NCBI GenBank assembly: GCA_964017185.1
Contig: OZ024883.1
Span: forward strand, 45,936,997-46,000,996
Length of the DNA: 64,000 bases
From: Rugalucina vietnamica
Lineage: Eukaryota; Mollusca; Bivalvia; Lucinida; Lucinidae
Reading direction: 5' to 3'
This document shows, one piece after another, positions 1 through 10,578 of the stretch. The notes under the pieces were generated by a model. The model was not told where the DNA came from. It searched no databases and was given only the letters and a program-made list of their open reading frames with translations. The position numbers and the translations under genes were made by a program. Position 1 is the first letter of the stretch, and each line of letters starts with the position of its first letter.

Positions 1-1196
1 ACAAAATATTGATTTTTCAAACAATAAAGGGCAGCTAACTCCGCAGTCAGAGGTCAGATCTGGCCGAAATTCGAACTCATCCAAGATATTGTAGTTATTC
101 TTGTTACCTGCAAGAATGAAGAAGATCCACAGAAAAACGAAGATGCTAGAGTGGCCACAACTCAAAATATTGATTTTTCAAACACTCAAGGGCAGATAAC
201 TCCGCAGTCAGAGGTCGGATCTGGTTGAAATTCGAATTCATACGAGATATTGTAGTTATCCTTGTTACCTGCAAGAATGAAGAAGATCCACTGAAAAACA
301 AAGATGCTAGAGTGGCCACAACACAAAATATGGATTTTTCAAACACTCAAGGGCAGATAACTCCGCAGTCAGAGGTCGGATCTGGTCGAAATTCGAACTC
401 CTCCAAGATGTTATGGATGTCCTTGTTACTTCCAAGAATAAAGAAGATCCAAATAAAAATGGAGGCGCAAGAGTGGCCACAACACTAAATATTGATTTTT
501 CACACAGTCAAGGGCAGATAACTCTGCAGTCAAGCGTCGGATCTGGCTGAAATTCGAACTCATCCGAGATGTTATGGCTACCCTTGTTACTTCCAAGTAT
601 GAAGAAGATCGATCAAAATTGAAAGCGCTAGAGTGGCAACAACACTAAGTATTAATTTTTCAAACACTCAAAGGCAGATAACTCCGCGGTCAGAGGTCGG
701 ATCTGGCTGAAATTCGAACCCATTTGAGATATTATAGTTGTCCATTACCTGCAAGAATGAAGAAGATCCAATGAAAAATAAAGGCGCTAGAGTGGCCACA
801 ACATTTTTCCCATTATAAGTCTATGGGGATTTTTCCAGACGCTCAAGGGCAGCAACTCCACAATCTGAGATCAAACCTGGCCGAAATTCGAACTCATACA
901 AGATATTGTAGTTATCCTTGTGGCCACAATACAAAATATTGATTTTTCAAACACTAAAGGGCAGCTAACTCCGCAGTCAGAGGTCAGATCTGGCCGAAAT
1001 TCGAACTCATCCAAGATATTGTAGTTATTCTTGTTACCTGCAAGAATGAAGAAGATCCACAGAAAAACAAAGATGCTAGAGTGGCCACAACTCAAAATAT
1101 TGATTTTTCAAACACTCAAGGGCAGATAACTCCGCAGTCAGAGGTCGGATCTGGTTGAAATTCGAATTCATACGAGATATTGTAGTTATCCTTGTT
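1..1196. repeat. ~155 bp tandem repeat, higher-order copies 1 and 2
   Basis: Tandem array of a ~155-162 bp unit recognisable by the recurring phrases GCTAGAGTGGCCACAAC, TTTTTCAAACACTCAAGGGC and GAAGAAGATCC. Six units make a 930 bp higher-order repeat: the motif ACAAAATATTGATTTTTCAA recurs at 1, 931, 1609 and 2539. Copy 1 (1-930) and copy 3 (1609-2538) are nearly identical, so the amplification is recent. Copy 2 is cut short near 1196 by an inverted segment. The short open frames across this array (60-118 codons on both strands) follow from the repeat and show no protein-like conservation. Confidence 0.9.
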
Positions 1197-1560
1197 AACT
1201 AACAAAGATAACCATAACATCTTGAATGAGTTCGAATTTGAGCCAGATTTGAAATGTTTGAAAAATCAATTTTTAGTGTTATGGCCACTCCAGCATCTTC
1301 AATTTTGATCAGATCTTAAAAAACAAGTAGCCCAAGGGCAACGATCGCTCACCTGAGAGTCAACAAGTACAGTCACTGGACAAAGTGTTTTTTGGGTTTT
1401 TTTTTTTTAAATCTGATCAAAATTGAAGATGCTGGAGGGGCCACAACACTAAAAATAGATTTTTCAAACATTCAAGGGCAGCTAACTCTGCAGTCCAGGG
1501 TCGAATCTGGCTCAAATTCGAACTCATCCAAGATGTTATGGTTATCCTTGTTTCTTTCAA
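1197..1560. repeat. Foldback (inverted) junction inside the 155 bp array
   Basis: Positions 1197-1316 are the reverse complement of most of 1409-1550, so two arms of roughly 120-140 bp flank a 92 bp centre. The centre (1317-1408) contains the 3' terminus of a family A element in minus orientation (CAAGTAGCCCAAGGGC from 1324), meaning an element end sits exactly at the turn of the inverted repeat. The left arm lacks about 30 bp that the right arm keeps, so one arm has a deletion. Confidence 0.75.
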
Positions 1561-1608
1561 GAATGAAGAAGATCCGATCAAAGTTGAAGGCGCTAGAGTG
1601 GCCACAAT

Positions 1609-3344
1609 ACAAAATATTGATTTTTCAAACACTAAAGGGCAGCTAACTCCGCAGTCAGAGGTCAGATCTGGCCGAAATTCGAACTCATCCAAGATATTGT
1701 AGTTATTCTTGTTACCTGCAAGAATGAAGAAGATCCACAGAAAAACAAAGATGCTAGAGTGGCCACAACTCAAAATATTGATTTTTCAAACACTCAAGGG
1801 CAGATAACTCCGCAGTCAGAGGTCGGATCTGGTTGAAATTCGAATTCATACGAGATATTGTAGTTATCCTTGTTACCTGCAAGAATGAAGAAGATCCACT
1901 GAAAAACAAAGATGCTAGAGTGGCCACAACACAAAATATGGATTTTTCAAACACTCAAGGGCAGATAACTCCGCAGTCAGAGGTCGGATCTGGTCGAAAT
2001 TCGAACTCCTCCAAGATGTTATGGATGTCCTTGTTACTTCCAAGAATAAAGAAGATCCAAATAAAAATGGAGGCGCAAGAGTGGCCAGAACACTAAATAT
2101 TGATTTTTCACACAGTCAAGGGCAGATAACTCTGCAGTCAAGCGTCGGATCTGGCTGAAATTCGAACTCATCCGAGATGTTATGGCTACCCTTGTTACTT
2201 CCAAGTATGAAGAAGATCGATCAAAATTGAAAGCGCTAGAGTGGCAACAACACTAAGTATTAATTTTTCAAACACTCAAAGGCAGATAACTCCGCGGTCA
2301 GAGGTCGGATCTGGCTGAAATTCGAACCCATTTGAGATATTATAGTTGTCCATTACCTGCAAGAATGAAGAAGATCCAATGAAAAATAAAGGCGCTAGAG
2401 TGGCCACAACATTTTTCCCATTATAAGTCTATGGGGATTTTTCCAGACGCTCAAGGGCAGCAACTCCACAATCTGAGATCAAACCTGGCCGAAATTCGAA
2501 CTCATACAAGATATTGTAGTTATCCTTGTGGCCACAATACAAAATATTGATTTTTCAAACACTAAAGGGCAGCTAACTCCGCAGTCAGAGGTCAGATCTG
2601 GCCGAAATTCGAACTCATCCAAGATATTGTAGTTATTCTTGTTACCTGCAAGAATGAAGAAGATCCACAGAAAAACAAAGATGCTAGAGTGGCCACAACT
2701 CAAAATATTGATTTTTCAAACACTCAAGGGCAGATAACTCCACAGTCAGAGGTCGGATCTGGTTGAAATTCGAATTCATACGAGATATTGTAGTTATCCT
2801 TGTTACCTGCAAGAATGAAGAAGATCCACTGAAAAACAAAGATGCTAGAGTGGCCACAACACAAAATATGGATTTTTCAAACACTCAAGGGCAGATAGCT
2901 CCGCGGTCAGAGGTCGGATCTGGTCGAAATTCGAACTCATCCGAGATGTTACAAATGTCCTTGTTACTTCAAAGAATAAAGAAGATCCAAATAAAAATGA
3001 AGGCGCTAGAGTGGCCACAACACTAAATATTGATTTTTCACACAGTCAAGGGCAGATAACTCTGCAGTCAAGGGTTGAATCTGCCTGAAATTTGAACTCA
3101 TCCGAGATGTTATCCTATCCTTGTTACTTCCAAGTATGAAAAAGATCCGATCAAAATTGAAGGCGCTAGAGTGGCCACAACACAAAATAATGATTTTTCA
3201 AACACTCAAGGGCAGCTAACTCCATAGTCAGAGGTCGGATCTGGCTGAAATTTGAACCCATTTGAGATATTATAGTTGTCCATTACCTGCAAGAATGAAG
3301 AAGATCCAATGAAAAATAAAGGCGCTAGAGTGGCCATAACATTT
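1609..3344. repeat. ~155 bp tandem repeat, higher-order copies 3 and 4
   Basis: Continuation of the 155 bp array: 930 bp higher-order copies at 1609-2538 and 2539-3344 (the latter cut by element A1). Copy 3 matches copy 1 with only scattered substitutions; copy 4 is more diverged toward its 3' side. The array resumes after A1 at 6162. Confidence 0.9.
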
Positions 3345-6161
3345 TTAGCTCACCTGAGCCGAAGGCTCACAGGTGAGCTTATAGGATAGGCAGGCATCCG
3401 GCGTCCGTCGTCTTCGTCGTCCGTCCACAATTTCAAAGAAGAATATTTCTGAAGCTAGTAGGCGGATCTTGATCAAATTTAATGTGAACCATAATTGGGT
3501 TGGGGGATTGATGGCATTAGGTTTTGGAGCAGATTGTATCAAAATTGTGGTTTCCATGGCAACAGATAGGTCCCATAGACTTACAATGGGAAAAACTAAA
3601 AAAATCTTCTTCTCTGAAACGACTAGGCCCACAGCTTTGATATTTGGTATGTAGCAATGGCTAATGGTCTTCTACGTAAATTGTGCCATTCATGCCCCTG
3701 GGGTCAAATTTGGCCACGCCCCGGGGGGGTCGATAGTCTCCATAGACTTACTATGGGAAAAAAATTAAAAAATCTTCTTCTCTGAAACCACAGGGCCCAC
3801 AGCTTTGATATTTGGTATGTGGCAATGGCTAATGGTCCTCTACATAAATTGTGCCAGCCATGCCCCTGGGGTCAAATTTGGCCACACCCCGGGGGTGGAT
3901 AGTTTCCATAGACTTACAATTGGAAAAACTAAAAAAATCTTCTTCTCTGAAACCACTAGGCCCACAGCTTTGATATTTGGTATGTAGCAATGGCTAATGG
4001 TCCTCTACATAAATTGTGCCATTCATGGCCCTGGGGTCAAATTTGGCCACGCCCCGGGGGTTGGTAGTCTCCATAGACTTACTATGGGAAAAAAATAAAA
4101 AAATCTTCTTCTCTGAAACCACAGGGCCCACAGGTTTGATATTTTGTATGTGGCAATGGCTAATGGTCCTCTACATAAATTGTGCCAATCATGCCCCTGG
4201 GGTCAAATTTGGCCACGCCCCGGGGGTCGATAGTCTCCATAGACCTACAATAGGAAAAAACTAAAAATATCTTCTTCTCTGAAACCACAGGGCCCTCAGC
4301 TTTGATATTTGGTATGTGGCAATGGCTAATGGTCCTCTACATAAATTGTGCCAGCCATGCCCCTGGGGTCAAATTTGGCCACGCCCCGGGGGTGGATAGT
4401 TTCCATAGACTTACAATTGGAAAAACTAAAAAAATCTTCTTCTCTGAAACCACTAGGCCCACAGCTTTGTTATTTGGTATGTAGCAATGGCTAATGGTCC
4501 TCTACATAAATCGTGCCATTCATGGCCCTGGGGTCAAATTTGGCCACGCCCCAGGGGTTGATAGTCTCCATAGACTTACTATGGGAAAAAAATTAAAAAA
4601 TCTTCTTCTCTGAAACCACAGGGCCCACAGCTTTGATATTTTGTATGTGGCAATGGCTAATGGTCCTCTACATAAATTGTGCCATTCATGCCCCTGGGGT
4701 CAAATTTGGCCACGCCCCGGGGGTCGATAGTCTCCATAGACCTACAATAGGAAAAAACTAAAAAAATCTTCTTCTCTGAAACCACTAGGCCCACAGCTTT
4801 GATATTTGGTATGTAGCAATGGCTAATGGTCCTCTACATAAATTGTGCCATTCATGCCCCTGGGGTCAAATTTGGCCACGCCCCAGGGGTTGGTAGTCTC
4901 CATAGACTTACTATGGGGAAAAAATTAAAAAATCTTCTTCTCTGAAACCACAGGGCCCACAGCTTTGATATTTTGTATGTGGCAATGGCTAATGGTCCTC
5001 TACATAAATTGTGCCAATCATGCCCCTGGGGTCAAATTTGGCCACGCCCCGGGGGTCGATAGTCTCCATAGACCTACAATAGGAAAAAACTAAAAAAATC
5101 TTCTTCTCTGAAACCACAGGGCCCACAGCTTTGATATTTTGTATGTGGCAATGGCTAATGGTCCTCTACATAAATTGTGCCAGCCATGCCCCTGGGGTCA
5201 AATTTGGCCACGCCCCGGGGGTGGATAGTTTCCATAGACTTACAATTGGAAAAACTAAAAAAATCTTCTTCTCTGAAACCACTAGGCCCACAGCTTTGTT
5301 ATTTGGTATGTAGCAATGGCTAATGGTCCTCTACATAAATCGTGCCATTCATGGCCCTGGGGTCAAATTTGGCCACGCCCCAGGGGTTGATAGTCTCCAT
5401 AGACTTACTATGGGAAAAAAATTAAAAAAATCTTCTTCTCTGAAACCACAGGGCCCACAGCTTTGATATTTTGTATGTGGCAATGGCTAATGGTCCTCTA
5501 CATAAATTGTGCCATTCATGTCCCCGGGGTCAAAATTGGCCACGCCCCGGGGGTGGATAGTCTCCATAGACCTACAATAGGAAAAACTAAAAAAATCTTC
5601 TTCTCTGAAACCACTAGGCCCACAGCTTTGTTATTTGGTATGTAGCAATGGCTAATGGTCCTCTACATAAATTGTGCCATTCATGCCCCTGGGGTCAAAT
5701 TTGGCCAGGCCCCGGAGGTTGATAAGTCTCAATAGACTTGCTATGGGAAAAAATTAAAAAATCTTCTTCTCTGAAACCACAGGGCACACAGCTTTGATAT
5801 TTTGTATGTGGCAATGGCTAATGGTCCTCTACATAAATTGTGCCAGCCATGCCCCTGGGGTCAAATTTGGCCACGCCCCGGGGGTAGATAGTCTCCATAG
5901 ACTTACAATGGGAAAAACTAAAAAAAATCTTCTTCTCTGAAACCAAAAGGCCCAGAGCTTCTATATTTTGTATGTAGCAATGTTTGGTAGTCTTCATTAT
6001 GAATTGTGCCAGTCATGCCCCTGGGTCAAATTCGGCCATGCCCCGGGGGTCGATAGTGTCCATGCATAGACTTTCATTGGTCGATTCTCAATTAATTTAA
6101 ATCTCATGAGCTTACAATGTGATAATCTCTCAGGTGAGCTACAGGACCAATGGTCCTCTAG
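3345..6161 (+). mobile_element. Family A hairpin element A1, inserted in A0
   Basis: 5' end TTAGCTCACCTGAGCC starts a stem-loop whose other arm is GGCTCACAGGTGAGCTT. The 3' end has CTCAGGTGAGC, then the hairpin AGGACCAATGGTCCT and the final CTAG at 6158-6161. The host array has intact paralogous sites at 801-820 and near 2409-2428 (ACA, five T, CCC), so the element sits between T and T with no target duplication. The interior holds a tandem unit of ~166 bp with CCACGCCCCGGGGG and CTTCTTCTCTGAAACCAC. It encodes no protein. Structure matches non-autonomous Helentron-type elements. Confidence 0.8.
3590..6060 (+). repeat. ~166 bp tandem array inside A1
   Basis: About 15 copies of a ~166 bp unit (marker TGCCCCTGGGGTCAAATTTG recurs about every 166 bp, often as alternating 331 bp dimers). 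The same unit family, diverged, forms the interior of element A4 (16480-18060). Several 60-codon open frames recur at each unit and are by-products of the repeat. Confidence 0.85.
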
Positions 6162-6535
6162 TTCCCATTATAAGTCTATGGGGATTTTTCCAGACGCTCA
6201 AGGGCAGCTAACTCCACAATCTGAGATCAAACCTGGCGGAAATTCGAACTCGTCCGAGATGTTATGGTTGTCCTTGTTATTCCCAAGAATGAAGAAGATC
6301 CATTCAAAAATGAAGTTGCTAGAGTGGCCACAACATTTTCTCCATTATAACTCAATGGGAGCTATCTGTTGCCATGGAAACCAGAGTTCTGATCTGACCT
6401 GGCCCAAAACCTAATGCAACCTTTCCCCCTCCTCAATGATGCTTCAGATAAAATTTGATTGCGATTGGACTTGTTGTCTTAGAGATATTCAAGATTGAAA
6501 GTGTGAACGCATGCACGGACGGACGCATGCACAAG
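6162..6535 (-). repeat. Distal remnant of A0: last 155 bp unit and 5' leader
   Basis: Host sequence resuming after A1 (TTCCCATTATAAG at 6162 continues the interrupted unit). From about 6362 it turns into the non-repeated 5' leader of a minus-oriented family A element (GTTGCCATGGAAACCAGAG, then GGACGGACGCATGC), homologous to 41040-41220 in reverse. The terminal hairpin is absent. Confidence 0.65.
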
Positions 6536-9500
6536 TTCTACCACACTTAGGGTGCAACCAAAGTTCCACCACACTTAGGGTGCAACCAAAGTTCCACCAC
6601 ACTTAGGGTGCAACCTAAGTTCCACCACACTCACGATGCAACCAAAGTTCCACCACACGATGCAACCAAAGTTCCACCACACTTAGGGGTTCAACCAAAG
6701 TTCCACCACACTTAGGGGTGCAACCAAAGTTCCACCACACTAAGGATGCAACCAAAGTTCCACCACACATAGGGTGCAACCAAAGTTCCACCACACTTAG
6801 GATGCAACCAAAGTTCCACCACACATAGGGTGCAACCAAAGTTTCACCACACTCACGATGCAACCAAAGTTCCACCACACTCACGATGCAACCAAAGTTC
6901 CACCACACATAGGGTGCAACCAAAGTTTCACCACACTCACGATGCAACCAAAGTTCCACCACACTCACGATGCAACCAAAGTTCCACCACACTCACGATG
7001 CAACCAAAGTTCCACCACACTCACGATGCAATCAAAGTTCCACCACACTTAGGGTGCAACCAAAGTTCCACCACACTTAGGGTGCAACCTAAGTTCCACC
7101 ACACTCACGATGCAACCAAGGTTCCACCACACTCACGATGCACCCAAAGTTCCACCACACTTAGGGGTTCAACCAAAGTTCCACCACACTTAGGATGCAA
7201 CCAAAGTTCCACCACACTAAGGGTGCAACCCACCACACTAAGGGGTACAACAAAGTTCCACCACACTTAGGGGTGCAACCAAAGTTCCACCACACTTAAG
7301 GTGCAACCAAAGTTCCACCACACTCATGATGCAACCAAAGTTCCATCACACTTAAGGGTACAACCAAAGTTCCAGCATACTTAGGGTGCAACTAAACTTC
7401 CATTACACTTTGGTAGTAACCACACTTTCCACCACACATATGGTGCAACCAAAGTTCCACCACACTCATGATGCAACCAAAGTTCCATCACACTTAAGGG
7501 TACAACCAAAGTTCCAGCATACTTAGGGTGCAACTAAACTTCCATTACACTTTGGTAGCAACCACACTTTCCACCACACATACGGTGCAACCAAAGTTCC
7601 ACCACACTCATGATGCAACCAAAGTTCCATCACACTTAAGAGTACAACCAAAGTTCCAGCATACTTAGGGTGCAACTAAACTTCAATTACACTTTGGTAG
7701 CAACCACACATTCCACCACACATACGGTGCAACCTAAGTTCCACCACACTCACGATGCAACCAAAGTTCCACTACACTTAAAGTGCAACCAAAGTTCCAC
7801 CACACTTAGGGGTGCAACCAAAGTTCCACCACACTTAGGATGCAACCAAAGTTCCACCACACTTAGGGTGCAACCAAAGTTCCACCACACTCACGATACA
7901 ACCAAAGTTCCACCACACTCACGATGCAACCAAAGTTCCACCATTCTCACGATGCAACCAAAGTTCCACCACACTTACAGTGCAACCAAAGTTCCACCAC
8001 ACTTAGTGTGCAACCAAAGTTCCACCACACTTAGGGTGCAACCTAAGTTCCACCACACTCACGATGCAACCAAAGTTCCACCACACAATGCAACCAAAGT
8101 TCCATCACACTTAGGGGTTCAACCAAAGTTCCACCACACTTAGGGGTGCAACCAAAGTTCCACCACACTAAGGATGCAACCAAAGTTCCACCACACATAG
8201 GGTGCAACCAAAGTTCCACCACACTTAGGATGCAACCAAAGTTCCACCACACATAGGGTGCAACAAAAGTTCCACCACACTCACGATGCAACCAAAGTTC
8301 CACCACACTCACGATGCAACCATAGTTCCACCACACTCACAATGCACTTAGGGTGCAACCAAAGTTCCACCACACTTAGGGTACAACCTAAGTTCCACCA
8401 CACTCACGATGCAACCAAAGTTCCACCACACTCACAATGCAACCAAAGTTCCACCACACTTAGGGTGCAACCAAAGTTCCACCACACTTAGGGTGCAACC
8501 TAAGTTCCACCACACTCACGATGCAACCAAAGTTCCACCACACTCACGATGCAACCAAAGTTCCACCACACTTAGGGGTTCAACCAAAGTTCCACCACAC
8601 TTAGGATACAACCAAAGTTCCACCACACTTAGGGTGCAACCCACCACACTAAGGGGTACAACAAAGTTCCACCACACTTAGGGGTGCAACCAAAGTTCCA
8701 CCACACTTAAGATGCAACCAAAGTTCCACCACACTCATGATGCAACCAAAGTTCCATCACACTTAAGGGTACAACCAAAGTTCCAGCATACTTAGGGTGC
8801 AACTAAACTGCCATTACACTTAGGGTGCAACCAAAGTTCCATTACACTTATGGTGCAATCAACATTCCACCACACTTAGGGATGCAACCAAAGTTCCACC
8901 ACACTTAGAGTGCAACCAAAGTTCCACCACACTTAGGGGTTCAACCAAAGTTCCACCACACTTAGGATACAACCAAAGTTCCACCACACTTAGGGTGCAA
9001 CCCGCCACACTAAGGGGTACAACAAAGTTCCACCACACTTAGGGGTGCAACCAAAGTTCCACCACACTTAAGGTGCAACCAAAGTTCCACCACACTCATG
9101 ATGCAACCAAAGTTCCATCACACTTAAGGGTACAACCAAAGTTCCAGCATACTTAGGGTGCAACTAAACTGCCATTACACTTAGGGTGCAACCAAAGTTC
9201 CATTACACTTATGGTGCAATCAACATTCCACCACACTTAGGGATGCAACCAAAGTTCCACCACACTTAGAGTGCAACCAAAGTTCCACCACACTTAGAGT
9301 GCAACCAAAGTTCCACCACAGAGGGCAACCAAAGTTCCAGCACACTCAAAAGTGCAACCAGAGTTCCACCACACTTTAAGTGCAACCAAAGTTCCAGCAC
9401 ACTCAAAAGTGCAACCAGAGTTCCACCACACTTAGAGTGCAACCAGAGTTCCACCACACTTAGAGGGCAACCAGAGTTCCACCCCACTTAGAGTGCAACC

Positions 9501-10388
9501 AAAGTTCCACCACACTTAAAGTGCAACCAAAGTTCCACCACACTTACAGTGCAACCAGAGTTCCACCACACTTAGGGATGCAACCAAAGTTCCACCACAC
9601 TTAAAGTGCAACCAAAGTTCCACCACACTTAGAGTGCAACCAGAGTTCCACCTCACTTGGGGATGCAACCAAAGTTCCACCACACTTAAAGTGCAACCAA
9701 AGTTCCACCACACTGAAAGTGGAACCAAAGTTCCACCACAATTAGAGTGCAACCAGAGTTCCACCACACTTAGGGCTGCAACCAAAGTTCCACCACACTT
9801 TAAGTGCACTTAGAGTGCAACCAGTTCCACCACACTTAGGGATGCAACCAAAGTTCCACCACACTTAAAGTGCAACCAAAGTTCCACCACACTTAGAGTG
9901 CAACCAGAGTTCCACCACACTAAGGGATGCAACCAAAGTTCCACCACACTTGAAGTGCAACCAAAGTTCCACCACACTTAGGATGCAACCAAAGTTCCAC
10001 CACACTTAAAGTGCAACCAAAGTTCCACCACACTTAAAGTGCAACCAAAGTTCCACCACACTTAAAGTGCAACCAAAGTTCCACCACACTTAGGGATGCA
10101 ACCAAAGTTCCACCACACTTAAAGTGCAACCAAAGTTCCACCACACTTAAAGTGCAACCAAACTTCCACCACACTTAAAGTGCAACCAAAGTTCCACCAC
10201 ACTTAGGGATGCAACCAAAGTTCCACCACACTTAAAGTGCAACCAAAGTTCCACCACACTTAAAGTGCAACCAAAGTTCCACCACACTTAAAGTGCAACC
10301 AAAGTTCCACCACACTTAAAGTGCAACCAAAGTTCCACCACACTTAGGGATGCAACCAAAGTTCCACCACACTTAAAGTGCAACCAAA
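6536..10388. repeat. 28 bp minisatellite array (~3.85 kb)
   Basis: About 135 copies of a 28-29 bp unit, consensus CTTAGGGTGCAACC followed by AAAGTTCCACCACA. Variants occupy zones: GGG and CTCACGATG types at the left, TTAGAGTGCAACCAGAG types around 9290-9830, and a very homogeneous CTTAAAGTGCAACC type from about 9840 to the end. Larger duplications are visible: a 142 bp five-unit block at 7321, 7463 and 7605; a 361 bp shift between 8641 and 9002. Because 28 is not a multiple of three, long open frames (up to 157 codons) arise in several frames on both strands; these are not genes. It lies in an intron or upstream flank of the + strand gene, ending 72 bp before the exon at 10461. Confidence 0.95.
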
Positions 10389-10460
10389 AAGAAGGTTGTT
10401 GTAACAATAGACTCTAAAGTAAAGACATGTTGGTTTATAATTCTGTTCCCTCTATTCCAG

Positions 10461-10578
10461 GCCTCAACTAGAGCTCGAGACGAATGAGCCCAGTATTGGA
10501 GACTTTGAGAGCCCACAACAACAGTACACTAGACAACGGGGATACGACGACAGTTCTCAGAATATTGATGACGCATCG
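10461..10578 (+). CDS. Exon of unrecognised gene (acidic, Gln-rich)
   Basis: Acceptor TTCCCTCTATTCCAG ends at 10460; donor GTAAGA starts at 10579. Of the three frames only the one with a leading single base is open, giving 39 codons that begin PQLELETNEPSIGDFESPQQ and end SQNIDDAS. The exon ends on a codon boundary, matching the next exon. Composition is unlike the repeats around it and codon use is balanced. Confidence 0.75.

Larger units (their letters stand above)
1324..6535 (-). mobile_element. Family A hairpin element A0 (minus), 5' end lost
   Basis: The minus-strand 3' terminus is at 1324 (hairpin GCCCAAGGGC plus the subterminal CGCTCACCTGAGAG). The interior is the 155 bp array, and the 5' leader (Pro-rich GGAC runs, low-copy leader also seen at 41040-41220) is at about 6400-6535. 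The 5' terminal hairpin expected next is missing: the 28 bp minisatellite starts there instead. Element A1 is inserted at 3345-6161. Assigned to the Helitron/Helentron-like non-autonomous class by structure only. Confidence 0.6.

Noticed and set aside
146-3026. Repeated 66-118 codon frames in the 155 bp array
   Set aside because: They occur on both strands at each unit, with no start context or splice support; repeat by-products.
3345-6161. Family A elements as ordinary TIR MITEs
   Set aside because: The inverted copies are not both terminal, the 3' one is inside a separate hairpin, and empty sites show no target duplication.
6536-9300. TTAGGG in most minisatellite units as an interstitial telomere signal
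   Set aside because: A single hexamer per 28 bp unit, lost in the right part of the array, without tandem TTAGGG.
6536-10388. 28 bp direct repeats looking like a CRISPR array, and the long His/Pro-rich open frames in them
   Set aside because: There are no spacers: units are head to tail. Frames stay open only because the unit lacks stops in several frames; the genome is eukaryotic.
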